NCBI RefSeq assembly: GCF_003403095.1
Contig: NZ_CP031555.1
Coordinates: 3,660,001 to 3,724,000 of the forward strand
DNA length: 64,000 bases
Source: Thalassospira indica
GTDB taxonomy: Bacteria > Pseudomonadota > Alphaproteobacteria > Rhodospirillales > Thalassospiraceae
Reading direction: 5' to 3'
Shown in pieces: positions 53,768-62,796 of the stretch. The notes under the pieces were generated by a model. The model saw nothing but the letters and a program-made list of their open reading frames with translations. It was not told the origin of the DNA and did not search any database. The position numbers were made by a program, and so were the translations under genes. Position 1 is the first letter of the stretch, and the number at the start of each line of letters is the position of its first letter.

Positions 53768-53775
53768 GATGCGTT

Positions 53776-55125
53776 ATGGCTCTTAACATTATTTCGAACT
53801 ATGCTGCGAACGTCGCGCACCGTAACCTTTCGGCTTCTGATCAAATGGCGACCCGGTCGCTGTCGAAGCTGTCGTCTGGTACGCGCGTCGTTTCTGCGCG
53901 TGATGACGCAGCTTCCATGGCAATCGGTGCGCGTTTGAACGCAACGACTGAGGCCCTTAAAACTGCTTCCGTAAACGTTGGCCAGGCCAACTCGATGCTG
54001 CAGATTGCCGACGGCGGCATGGCAACGATCGACAATATTCTGGTCCGCATGAAAACGCTTTCGGTTCAGGCATCCTCTGGCAACCTGTCCGACACTGAAC
54101 GCGGTTTCCTCAATGATGAGTTCGTGCAGTTGCGCGAAGAAATTGACCGCATCGCATCCTCAACCAACTTCAACGGCATTCAACTTCTGGGTGATGGTGG
54201 TGATGTTGCCGCCAACTTTGGGAATCTTGCTTCCGGTGGTGGCGGTGCGGCTCTGGTTCCTGCTGCCGGTTTCGATGGCTTTGCCATCACCGACAACAAC
54301 TATTGGGCGACCGACGCCAATGCTGGTGGCGTGACCGACAACAGCTTCCAAGTCAGCATCAACGAAGGTACTGCTGGTCAGGTTATCATGACGGTCAGTG
54401 CCACCATTGACGGTGTTTTGGACCGCGTTCAGTCAATTGACGTTACCGACTATGCGTCCGGTGGCACCACCGCAATTGGCGCTGGTGAAAACGCAACGCT
54501 GAACTTCGATGAATTTGGCTTGTCCTTCTCGGTCAACACCAACTTCTCTGCAACTGTTAGCTATGTTGAGGCCGGCACCAATGGTGATCAGGACTTCGGT
54601 AGTGACGCTACCTTTAATAACGGCGCTGCGACCTTTGACTCGACCGCCAACGTTGTCAACATGTCAGCGGACAACGGCCAGACATTGCAGAGTTCAATCG
54701 AATTCCAGGTTGGCGCTGGTAATACAGCAAACGACCGTCTGAATATTTCACTCAACGCAGTTGATTCCGATACTCTCGGCGCCGGTGCACTGGGTACACA
54801 GGAATCGCTTATGTCACTGGGCGCCAATGCAATCAGCACAGTCGGAAACGCCCAAAGTGCGGTTGAGGTTGTGACCCGCGCGATTGACGATTTGCAGCGC
54901 GCCCGAGCTTCAGTTGGTACCTATCAAAACCGCTTGGACTTCGCTGGTCAGAACCTTGCGTCTACGCAGGAAAACACTGAATCAGCTCGTTCAACCCTGC
55001 TCGACCTGGACGTCGCGGCCGAAATGACCGCCTTCACGTCCAAGCAGATCCTGGTTCAGTCGGGTGTCGCAATGTTGGCACAAGCAAACCAGATGCCGCA
55101 AAACTTGTTGCGTCTGTTACAGTAA
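53776..55125 (+). CDS. Flagellin 5
   Basis: 449 residues from ATG 53776, preceded by TAGGAG; the frame opens upstream at 53668 without a ribosome site. The end helices are conserved, but the central region differs from copies 2-4 by several substitutions and a short insertion (for example ATFNNGAATFDSTANVV). It represents a third flagellin type in the array. Confidence 0.97.
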   Translation: MALNIISNYAANVAHRNLSASDQMATRSLSKLSSGTRVVSARDDAASMAIGARLNATTEALKTASVNVGQANSMLQIADGGMATIDNILVRMKTLSVQASSGNLSDTERGFLNDEFVQLREEIDRIASSTNFNGIQLLGDGGDVAANFGNLASGGGGAALVPAAGFDGFAITDNNYWATDANAGGVTDNSFQVSINEGTAGQVIMTVSATIDGVLDRVQSIDVTDYASGGTTAIGAGENATLNFDEFGLSFSVNTNFSATVSYVEAGTNGDQDFGSDATFNNGAATFDSTANVVNMSADNGQTLQSSIEFQVGAGNTANDRLNISLNAVDSDTLGAGALGTQESLMSLGANAISTVGNAQSAVEVVTRAIDDLQRARASVGTYQNRLDFAGQNLASTQENTESARSTLLDLDVAAEMTAFTSKQILVQSGVAMLAQANQMPQNLLRLLQ

Positions 55126-55140
55126 CCTAACTCTCGTCCC

Positions 55141-55170
55141 CCGGCACTGATTGCCGGCAATCGTCTTTTT
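55141..55170 (+). terminator. Terminator of flagellin 5
   Basis: CCGGCA-CTGAT-TGCCGG followed by CAATCGTCTTTTT, directly after the gene. Confidence 0.65.
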
Positions 55171-55218
55171 CAAGTTTCATCCTGCTGTTACAGGATGGCG
55201 GCTTTAAGGAGCTGAAAA

Positions 55219-55587
55219 ATGGAAGTCGTAAAAAACTATAGTGCGTCGAGTGGCTCCGGGGGCATCCCCCATGCTGCTGCGAGCGTACCGGAAGTCGCAC
55301 CAGCCAAAGCCAGTGCGGTTTCTTCACCGGTGGCAAAACCGGAAAACAAACCTTCTGCAGTTCCGCAGAAAATGCAGGATGCCCTTGCAAGTATGGATCT
55401 GCCCGACCTTGCCGATGGCACCGCACGGGTTGAGCTGAACTTCAACCAGGACACCGGCCGCGTTGTGGCAAAAGTTACCGACCGGACCAGTGGTGAAGTC
55501 CTGCGCGAACTGCCCTCCAAGGAACTGCAGCAACTGTTCTCGCAGATGCGCGAGTACCTCGGCAGCTTTGTCGACGAAGAAATTTAA
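55219..55587 (+). CDS. flaG: FlaG-family protein
   Basis: 122 residues. A flexible Ser/Ala/Pro-rich N-terminal half is followed by a FlaG domain with RVELNFNQDTGRVVAKVTDRTSGEVLRELPSKE. FlaG proteins influence filament length. AAGGAG precedes the start. It lies between the flagellins and fliD, as in many bacteria. Confidence 0.9.
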   Translation: MEVVKNYSASSGSGGIPHAAASVPEVAPAKASAVSSPVAKPENKPSAVPQKMQDALASMDLPDLADGTARVELNFNQDTGRVVAKVTDRTSGEVLRELPSKELQQLFSQMREYLGSFVDEEI

Positions 55588-55607
55588 CACAGCGAGTGGG
55601 CGCATAT

Positions 55608-55623
55608 AGGCACGGTTCTTGCA
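55608..55623 (+). promoter_or_regulatory. Sigma-54 promoter of fliD
   Basis: AGGCACG-GTTC-TTGCA: GG/GC spacing of 12 nt and a perfect -12 box, with one change (T to A) in the -24 box. It lies 67 nt before fliD. Confidence 0.7.
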
Positions 55624-55689
55624 GTTCGGTTTGACAAAACATACCGCTAGCAGGCAAAATCGGCCGGGAGCACCCAAGGAGCTACACCA

Positions 55690-57462
55690 ATGAGCAGTCT
55701 GAATTTAAATAATATCTATGTTGGCGATAACGGTCGCGTCCAGTTGTCTGGCGGCTCGTCCAACATTGATTTCGTCGACACCGTCGACAAGATGATTGCT
55801 GCCCGTCGTATTCCTGCCGACAATCTTGAAAAACGGATTGAAGCAAACGACGAGAAAATTGCTGCGCTGAAAGAGCTGCAGACGCTTGTTGGTACCCTTA
55901 AGGACTCCATGGCGAACCTCTATGGTGCGACCAGCTTTGACAACTCGCGAAATATCTTTGAATCCAAACAAATTTTTGCTTCGACAAACAACACCACCGA
56001 AGCAGGATCTTTAATAGGTGTTGTCGCCTCAAACGCCGCCGAGACCGGAAGCTACAAGTTCGAAATCAACCAGGTCGCCAGCAAACACAAGCTTTCAAGT
56101 AATACCCAGACTGTCGCGGCAAGCGCTGACGTCACCGGACTTACGGGCACTGGCACATTTACGATAACCGGTGGCAGTGGCAGCTCAAGCGTGACCGTCG
56201 CAGCCGGTGATACGCTTCAGGACATCCGTGACAAGATCAACAACGTCAAGGATACGACCGGCATTCAGGCTTCGGTCGTCAAGGTGTCAGAAACCGAAAG
56301 TACACTGATCCTGACGTCGGTCGAGGAAGGTGAAGCCAATCGCATGTCGTTCAGTGACGACACCGGCAGTGTTTTGCAAAACCTCGGTGTTCTGACAGAC
56401 GCGACGACAATCAATGCTGCCAACGTTATTGATGATGGTAACAATGCCAGCATCACGCTTGATGGCATCACTGTTACGCGCGGGTCCAACGAATTCTCTG
56501 ATCTTATTGATGGCCTGAGCATCAGCCTCTATGACGCTGAACCGGGGACAGAGATCACGATTGAAATCGAACAGGACCTTAATCAGGCGAAAACGGCAAT
56601 CCTCAATTTTGTCGAAGCCTATAATGCTGTTCAGACATTCATCAACGAGAAGACTTTCGTTGACCCGACCACGGGCGAGTCCTCGGAAGATGCAGTGTTG
56701 CTCGGCAATACGTCTGTCAAAGGCATTGAATCTGCCCTGCAACAGATTGCGGGTTCTTTTGCGAACGGTGTAACCGACAGACCCGACAAGGACGATTATT
56801 CGGTCCTAGCTGAAATTGGTTTGGATTTCGTTGCCTATGGCGCGAACGAAGACCCGATGCTCAGCAAAACCATCGATCTTGACGAGGCAGCCCTGAACGA
56901 AGCGTTGCTCAACGAACCGCAAGAAGTGATGGAACTGTTCCTGTTCCGTGGGAAGTCTGACAATTCTGACGTCACCATGACCGGTTTTGACGGCAAAACC
57001 AATGCTGCAACCTATGAGTTCAACATTGATGCATCCGGCGGTACGATCAACAGCGTCACCTACGATATCACCGTCAATGGCGTGACAACGACCGGCAAGA
57101 ACGCCGTTGTATCGGGCAACAGCATTCGCACGGCCGACGGTTTGCGCCTGTTTTACGGTGGGGATGCAAATGCATCCGATACAGCGACTGTAACCACCAG
57201 CATCGGGATCGGTGCGCAATTCTACTTCGAACTGGATTCTATTCTGGACGAAGAAGACGGGAGTTTGACCCAGGCCATTTCCGATCTGGAGGTGCAGACC
57301 ACTTCTTACGAAGAAAAAGTTGACCGCATTGACGAACGTCTTACCCGGCAGCGAGAAGTCCTTATGGATCAGTTCATTGCAATGGAATCGGCCCTTGCAC
57401 GCATGAAGAACATTCAGAGTTCTCTTGACGAATTAATGGCTGCAGGACGAGATAAAGGTTAA
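55690..57462 (+). CDS. fliD: Flagellar filament cap protein FliD
   Basis: 590 residues. The FliD N-terminal domain (VDTVDKMIAARRIPADNLEKRIEANDEKIAAL) and C-terminal domain (LEVQTTSYEEKVDRIDERLTRQREVLMDQFIAMESALARM) are clear. It caps the growing filament and promotes flagellin polymerisation. CAAGGAG precedes the ATG. It is followed by fliS. Confidence 0.96.
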   Translation: MSSLNLNNIYVGDNGRVQLSGGSSNIDFVDTVDKMIAARRIPADNLEKRIEANDEKIAALKELQTLVGTLKDSMANLYGATSFDNSRNIFESKQIFASTNNTTEAGSLIGVVASNAAETGSYKFEINQVASKHKLSSNTQTVAASADVTGLTGTGTFTITGGSGSSSVTVAAGDTLQDIRDKINNVKDTTGIQASVVKVSETESTLILTSVEEGEANRMSFSDDTGSVLQNLGVLTDATTINAANVIDDGNNASITLDGITVTRGSNEFSDLIDGLSISLYDAEPGTEITIEIEQDLNQAKTAILNFVEAYNAVQTFINEKTFVDPTTGESSEDAVLLGNTSVKGIESALQQIAGSFANGVTDRPDKDDYSVLAEIGLDFVAYGANEDPMLSKTIDLDEAALNEALLNEPQEVMELFLFRGKSDNSDVTMTGFDGKTNAATYEFNIDASGGTINSVTYDITVNGVTTTGKNAVVSGNSIRTADGLRLFYGGDANASDTATVTTSIGIGAQFYFELDSILDEEDGSLTQAISDLEVQTTSYEEKVDRIDERLTRQREVLMDQFIAMESALARMKNIQSSLDELMAAGRDKG

Positions 57463-57519
57463 CTTTTGTCTGCCATACATGCACACTGAACTCACGCTTA
57501 GCATACCAAGGAGTGTCGC

Positions 57520-58020
57520 ATGAACGAACACGCCGCCCATACATACAAGCAACAACAGGTCAATACAGCCACACCGGCAAAGATGGTGTTCATGCTGTTT
57601 GAAAAGACCTTGTCGCGCTTGCAGGAGGCGCAACACGCGATTGAGCGGAATGACATTCAGGGCCGTTGCAATGCGAACTGCAGTGCACAGGAACTGATTG
57701 CCCATCTTTCGAACACTTTGGATATGGAACAGGGTGGCGAAATCGCCGCGAATCTGGAACGACTCTATACCCACTGCATGCTCCGTCTGATGGATGTGGA
57801 TCGGAAAAATGATCCCAACGCCGCAGCAGAAGTGATCAAGCTTCTGACACCACTTCGGGATTCATGGGCCGAGCTTTCTGAGAAAAGCGAAGGTGAACTG
57901 CGTCAGGCAGTTTTGACCGCGCAACAAGCACGCCCGGCGCTTACCAACGAAACGGCAACTGCAAGCGAAGAAACAGAACCACAGGCACCGGCGAAAACCG
58001 GCCTGTCAATTTCTGCCTGA
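57520..58020 (+). CDS. fliS: Flagellin export chaperone FliS
   Basis: 166 residues, slightly longer than usual. The core reads YKQQQVNTATPAKMVFMLFEKTLSRLQEA and continues with helical segments as in FliS, which binds the C-terminus of flagellin. A polar tail (about 145-166) is an extension. The gene follows fliD by 57 nt and ends at a terminator. Confidence 0.93.
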   Translation: MNEHAAHTYKQQQVNTATPAKMVFMLFEKTLSRLQEAQHAIERNDIQGRCNANCSAQELIAHLSNTLDMEQGGEIAANLERLYTHCMLRLMDVDRKNDPNAAAEVIKLLTPLRDSWAELSEKSEGELRQAVLTAQQARPALTNETATASEETEPQAPAKTGLSISA

Positions 58021-58050
58021 TCCCAAACACCGGGTATCTCGCACCGGATT

Positions 58051-58086
58051 AAAGACCTCCGAAATTTTCGGAGGTCTTTTTTGTTT
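58051..58086 (+). terminator. Terminator of fliD-fliS
   Basis: AAAGACCTCCGAAA / TTTCGGAGGTCTTT with a T-run, 30 nt past fliS. Confidence 0.9.
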
Positions 58087-58230
58087 TTGGCCTGCTTTTG
58101 ACCGGGCCACTAAATCACAGGTTCATTTTTGCCCGGCATCGGCCAAACCCCGTGGAAGGCAAAATCTGCCCTTTCTGCCAAGGCACTGCTAACCTGCTGA
58201 AACTATGTAGAAAACGTTAACAATCAAAAC

Positions 58231-58246
58231 TGGCCCACCACTTGCA
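58231..58246 (+). promoter_or_regulatory. Sigma-54 promoter of fliK-flgD-flgE
   Basis: TGGCCCA-CCAC-TTGCA with correct 12-nt GG/GC spacing and a perfect -12 box, 36 nt before fliK. Confidence 0.75.
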
Positions 58247-58281
58247 CATGTTCTGACACTGCTTCCATAAGGACCAAGGTC

Positions 58282-59925
58282 ATGAACAGCTCTGCGATTA
58301 CAAACAGCGTGATGCCAACTGTCTCCATTCCCGGCACAAACCCTAGCGAACGCAAGGGATCGGGCTTTGGGGATGTCATGGCATCAATCACAGACAACTG
58401 GTCTGAGCAAAGTCATCAGGTCAAATACGACGCGGCAAAATCTGCCCAGAAGAATTTCGATGATCGGCGCTCAGATATGGATGCCGAAAGATCCGCACGC
58501 GACGAACGCAGCATCAATGAGGCGCGTTCCGAAGATCGCCGCGAAGAAGACCCTGTCCGCGCATCACATGATGACTACGAAGATCATGATGATCATGCCA
58601 AAATCGATGATCCTAAATCCGATGAACCGCGCGACGTGGAAGCTACCTCGGAAGATGATCACGCTGGCGAGGACATGGAAACTGCCGATGGTGGTGATCG
58701 TTCAAACGATAGCGAAGCTGCACCCCAGGACGGGGAAAACACTGCTTCCGCATCCGACGAAACCACATCAGCAGAATCAGATGATACCAAGTCAGATGGC
58801 GACAGCCCCCTGACGGGCGACGCTGGCATGGTTGATCCAAACCAGCCTGCACAAGCCGTTCCGCTTCCCGGATCCCCCGAAGCCATTGAATTGGCTAAGG
58901 CAGAAGCCGCCAAAATGAAGGCAGCTGGTACTAATGGTGCAGCAAATGCCCAGAATGCAGCCCTGGCAAATGGTCAGGCCGCAACCGGTGCCACCAATGG
59001 TAACGCCACTGCGGATAGCACGACAGACGGCTTGATGAATTCAACTGCCCTGTCGCAGCCTGCGGCGGCATCCTCTGCCAAGATGGCACTGAATGGTGCG
59101 GATGCGGGGGCCGGCGATGAAATGTCCTCCGACAAGTTCCTTTCGCGGGTTGTCGATTCAATGACCGGTGACGGCAAAGGTAAAACCGATGCCACCGGCA
59201 CCACTAATGCGGCAACCACTGGCCAGACCAATAATGGCACCCAACAGCCTTCCGCAGCCAACCCGGCACAAACTGCCCAGGCAGCGCAGCAGGCAATGGC
59301 CGCAGCAGCAGCCGGACCGAACGCGCAAAACAACCCGACCGCCGCGCAGAATGTGTCAACCAGCAGTGCGGTTACCGCAACTGGCGGCACTGAGGCCACA
59401 GCAACAGCCAACGGCCAACCGGGAAGTGCCAACAGTCTGCATCAGAGCAACACGGGTGGTCAGACCGCGCACACCGCACGTCAGGCCCCGTCGCAACAGG
59501 TTCAGCAGCAAGTCGCCGTTTCGATCCGCAATGCCGCCAGCGAAGGCGTTGACAAGATCTCTGTTCAGCTTCGACCAGAACATCTTGGACGCGTCGACGT
59601 CAAAATGGAGATCGGTCAGGATGGTCGAATCCAGGGTGTCATTCAGGCTGACACACGCGAAACACTCGACATGTTGCGTCAGGACTCCCGTGCCTTGCAG
59701 CAAGCGCTGAAAGACGCCGGTCTGAATGCAGACAGTCAAAGCTTCACCTTCGAACACAGGAATGAAGGTGGCCAGAGTCAGGAAGGCAACGGCCAATCCC
59801 GTATGACCGCCGATCAGGGCAGTAGCCCGGATGAAGGTGATGTCATGAGTGGAACCGAACTCGCCGAACATGTCGCCATTGGCTACGGGATTAATCCCAA
59901 CGGCCTTGTCGATATCCGGATATAG
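58282..59925 (+). CDS. fliK: Flagellar hook-length control protein FliK
   Basis: 547 residues. The N-terminal two thirds are disordered: first Asp/Glu-rich (about 50-180), then Ala/Thr/Gln/Asn-rich. The C-terminal domain (about 410-500) has the FliK signature (ISVQLRPEHLGRVDVKMEIG and DTRETLDMLRQDSRALQQALKDAGL). The protein measures hook length and triggers the FlhB switch. It is the first gene of fliK-flgD-flgE. Confidence 0.93.
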   Translation: MNSSAITNSVMPTVSIPGTNPSERKGSGFGDVMASITDNWSEQSHQVKYDAAKSAQKNFDDRRSDMDAERSARDERSINEARSEDRREEDPVRASHDDYEDHDDHAKIDDPKSDEPRDVEATSEDDHAGEDMETADGGDRSNDSEAAPQDGENTASASDETTSAESDDTKSDGDSPLTGDAGMVDPNQPAQAVPLPGSPEAIELAKAEAAKMKAAGTNGAANAQNAALANGQAATGATNGNATADSTTDGLMNSTALSQPAAASSAKMALNGADAGAGDEMSSDKFLSRVVDSMTGDGKGKTDATGTTNAATTGQTNNGTQQPSAANPAQTAQAAQQAMAAAAAGPNAQNNPTAAQNVSTSSAVTATGGTEATATANGQPGSANSLHQSNTGGQTAHTARQAPSQQVQQQVAVSIRNAASEGVDKISVQLRPEHLGRVDVKMEIGQDGRIQGVIQADTRETLDMLRQDSRALQQALKDAGLNADSQSFTFEHRNEGGQSQEGNGQSRMTADQGSSPDEGDVMSGTELAEHVAIGYGINPNGLVDIRI

Positions 59926-59946
59926 AAAAGGTAGAGGGCACATCCC

Positions 59947-60729
59947 ATGACCGTTTCATCCCTGACAAACGTTGGCCTTTCTCAGTCCAACACGAATGCT
60001 GCTTCAAGCAGCTCCGCCAATCAGTTGGCGCAGAACTTTGATACGTTTCTGACCCTGCTGACCACGCAGCTCAAGAACCAGGATCCGACCTCGCCAATGG
60101 AAAGTGACAAATTCACTGACCAGTTGAGCCAGTTCGCCCAAGTTGAGCAAGGCATTCAGAGTAACAAGAATCTTGAAGACCTAATTGCCATGCAAGGCCA
60201 GCAGCGACAGCTTTCCGCCCTGTCCTATGTCGGCGCTGAGATTGAAGCCGTCGGTGATACCAATTGGCTCGAAGAAGGTGAAGAGCTCACCTACAAATAC
60301 AATGTTTCACCAGAAGTTCCACGGCTGCAGCTGCAGATTCAGGATCAAACTGGCAAAACTGTCTTTTCTTCGGAATTCACCGATATTTCCGGGCTCCAGA
60401 CCTTCACCTGGGACGGGAAAAACAACAGTGGCGTCGAGCAGGCAGACGGAGCCTATACGCTGGTTGTCAAACCAATGGCTGCAAACGGTGACACCTTCAA
60501 AGACGAGAAGGGCAAACCTGCCTCTGTCGCGATTGGCATCATCGGGACAGTTGATAGTGTCGATATCGATGATACGGACATCTATCTCCGCCTTGGTGAT
60601 GTCTCGGTTCCATTCTCCACCCTGACCAATGTGAAGTTGGGGGCCAACGACACTGAGACTGGAAACGGCAACACAGACACTGATACCGGAGATGGCTCCG
60701 GAACTGACGAGCAGGAAGAAGCCGCCTAG
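59947..60729 (+). CDS. flgD: Flagellar hook capping protein FlgD
   Basis: 260 residues. The N-terminal FlgD motif (FDTFLTLLTTQLKNQDPTSPMESDKFTDQLSQFAQVEQGIQSN) is complete, followed by a beta-domain with FTWDGKNNSGVEQADGAYTLVV. A Thr/Asp/Gly-rich tail (about 230-260) extends the protein. FlgD caps the hook during assembly. Confidence 0.96.
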   Translation: MTVSSLTNVGLSQSNTNAASSSSANQLAQNFDTFLTLLTTQLKNQDPTSPMESDKFTDQLSQFAQVEQGIQSNKNLEDLIAMQGQQRQLSALSYVGAEIEAVGDTNWLEEGEELTYKYNVSPEVPRLQLQIQDQTGKTVFSSEFTDISGLQTFTWDGKNNSGVEQADGAYTLVVKPMAANGDTFKDEKGKPASVAIGIIGTVDSVDIDDTDIYLRLGDVSVPFSTLTNVKLGANDTETGNGNTDTDTGDGSGTDEQEEAA

Positions 60730-60778
60730 GGCATTCATCCGGATTTGATTAACACCCTGTCGAAACAGGAGACTAAAA

Positions 60779-62491
60779 ATGAGCCTTTTTGGTGCAATGA
60801 TTTCCGGTGTTTCCGGCTTGAATGCTCAGTCGCAAAACCTGGGCGTCATCTCGGACAACATCTCGAACCTCAATACCATCGGCTATAAGGGAACGGTTGG
60901 ACGTTTTTCAACCTTGGTTACCGAAGCCGCAACAGATACCCGTTACACTCCAGGTGGTGTAAGGTTCCATCCGACCGCTTTGATCAGTAAACAAGGCTTG
61001 CTACAAGCAACGTCTTCAAGCACTGCAGCGGCAATTTCTGGCGATGGCTTCTTTATTGTCCGCGATTCCTCCTCGCCTGGATCGAACGACGAACTCTTCT
61101 TCACCCGTGCAGGGGACTTCAAACCCGATGACGACGGTTATCTGCGAAATACAGCTGGATATTACGTTCAGGGCTGGGCCACGGACAGAGAAGGTAACTT
61201 GCTTGACCGGAACGGCAATACCACCAGCTCAAACAGCTCTGCTGTAAGCGATCTGCAAGTTATTGATGTTAACCGTATCCTGACTGCAGCTGCAGCGACA
61301 ACCAATATAGAGCTAAGCGCCAACCTGAACCGGGATGAAACGGCTGTGGCAGGTGGCACCAATGTGTCGACGACGCTTGGTCTTGATTATGACACGACCC
61401 TTCTTGACGGGTTCGGCGGCATTTCTGCTGGTGACAGTTTTGATATCACCCATGAGGGAACGACAACAACCATTACGATCACTGCTACGGATACACTCGC
61501 AACTCTCGCGGCCAAGATCAGTGCTGTGACTGGCGTATCGGCCACGACGACCACCACTGGCACCAATGACACCATGACGCTGACCGGAGCCTTCGCCGAT
61601 CAGGATGTCACCATTACAAACAACAACAATACCCCACTCACTGCACTTGGGTTTACCGGACCGTTCCCGGCAACCCTGTCTTCCACTTACACGGCGGGAG
61701 ATCTTGCAAGTGGAACAGTTGCTGAAGACAACACAATGCCCATAACGATCTACGATTCACTGGGTGCTGCGCATACGGTGAACCTGCAGCTTGTCAAGCT
61801 TGGCCAGAACCGTTGGGCTTTTGAATTTACCGGCCAGACCGGAACGGACGAACTTGATGCGGCGTCTCATCCAAACGGCCTGATCCAATCTGGTATCCTT
61901 ACTTTCAACGGCGACGGGAGTTTGGGGTCCTATACAGATAGCTCTGGTAATGATCTGACAAATACGAACATCACGGCGAACTGGTCCAATGGCTCGAACC
62001 AAAGCGAAATCACTCTTGATTTGGGTACCATCGGCTTCCAGGATGGCTTCACTCAATTCGGGGCACAAACCGACCCGAATGGTAACATTGTTGAATACAC
62101 CACCAACTTCATCAATCAAAATGGTGCACAAGCTGGTAACATGGTGAACTATTCGTTTACCGAAGACGGCTTCCTTGAAATTGAATATGCAAACGGTGTG
62201 AAACGCCCGGTCTACAAACTGGCGATCGCAACGTTCGAAGCCCCTGATGAAATGGAAAACCACACCGGTAACGTTTACCGTCAGACCCGTGAATCAGGCG
62301 ATTATCTGTTGCGTGAACCGGGCCTTAACGGGGCGGGTAACGTTGTGGCATCGGCACTTGAAGGATCGAACGTCGATCTCGGTACAGAGTTCACCAACAT
62401 GATCGTTACCCAGCGCGCCTACTCCGCGAACACCAAGACGATCACCACGACCGATGAAATGCTCGACGAGCTGATCCGTATCAAACGGTAA
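60779..62491 (+). CDS. flgE: Flagellar hook protein FlgE
   Basis: 570 residues, longer than E. coli FlgE (402), as often in alphaproteobacteria. N-terminal FGAMISGVSGLNAQSQNLGVISDNISNLNTIGYK and C-terminal ALEGSNVDLGTEFTNMIVTQRAYSANTKTITTTDEML are the family signatures; the extra residues lie in surface domains. The start has AGGAGA before it. Confidence 0.96.
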   Translation: MSLFGAMISGVSGLNAQSQNLGVISDNISNLNTIGYKGTVGRFSTLVTEAATDTRYTPGGVRFHPTALISKQGLLQATSSSTAAAISGDGFFIVRDSSSPGSNDELFFTRAGDFKPDDDGYLRNTAGYYVQGWATDREGNLLDRNGNTTSSNSSAVSDLQVIDVNRILTAAAATTNIELSANLNRDETAVAGGTNVSTTLGLDYDTTLLDGFGGISAGDSFDITHEGTTTTITITATDTLATLAAKISAVTGVSATTTTTGTNDTMTLTGAFADQDVTITNNNNTPLTALGFTGPFPATLSSTYTAGDLASGTVAEDNTMPITIYDSLGAAHTVNLQLVKLGQNRWAFEFTGQTGTDELDAASHPNGLIQSGILTFNGDGSLGSYTDSSGNDLTNTNITANWSNGSNQSEITLDLGTIGFQDGFTQFGAQTDPNGNIVEYTTNFINQNGAQAGNMVNYSFTEDGFLEIEYANGVKRPVYKLAIATFEAPDEMENHTGNVYRQTRESGDYLLREPGLNGAGNVVASALEGSNVDLGTEFTNMIVTQRAYSANTKTITTTDEMLDELIRIKR

Positions 62492-62796
62492 TTGCATCTG
62501 TTTCAGGGCGTTAGCCCGCCCTGAAACATATTGCACCAGATTAGACTCGCCCGGCACAATTGCCGGGCTTCTTTTTGCCCGATTGACTCACTACATTAAG
62601 GGCAGAACAATTCGGTCATTAAATATCCAAGCGATTCAAATCACTGATAAATTTGAATCCGATGACTGGGCAAAAATTGCCGGTTGTTAACCTGTTCTTC
62701 AGCATGGAGAACTATTCGTTGTTAATGCTGGTCGTATTCCGCACGGATCGATCCGCATGGGGACAGTGGTAAATTTTCGTTTCGGAGCAGTCGAAC
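62492..62796. other. flgE / fliF intergenic region
   Basis: About 305 nt with a GTTTCAGGGC / GCCCTGAAAC hairpin (62500-62527), the flgE terminator and the fliF promoter region. A CTGGGCAAAAATTGCCGG segment at 62666-62683 resembles a sigma-54 element but is one base short in spacing. Confidence 0.5.
62549..62576 (+). terminator. Terminator of flgE
   Basis: GCCCGGCA-CAAT-TGCCGGGC followed by TTCTTTTT, 58 nt past the flgE stop. Confidence 0.88.

Larger units (their letters stand above)
53345..53775. other. Flagellin 4-5 intergenic region
   Basis: About 430 nt with the flagellin 4 terminator, AT-rich sequence, a TCCGGCA-AATG-TGCCGGA hairpin (53709-53726) and the leader motif. No gene was recognised. 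Confidence 0.5.

Noticed and set aside
46691..55125. Flagellin array considered as phase-variable (invertible) locus
   Set aside because: All five genes share orientation, have their own ribosome sites and terminators, and no invertase gene or inverted recombination sites were seen.
55141..55156. CGGCACTGATTGCC as a sigma-54 promoter for flaG
   Set aside because: GG to GC distance is only 10 nt, and the sequence is better explained as the stem of the flagellin 5 terminator.
62666..62683. Sigma-54 promoter before fliF
   Set aside because: CTGGGCAAAAATTGCC has 11 nt between GG and GC starts rather than 12, a spacing that normally abolishes activity.
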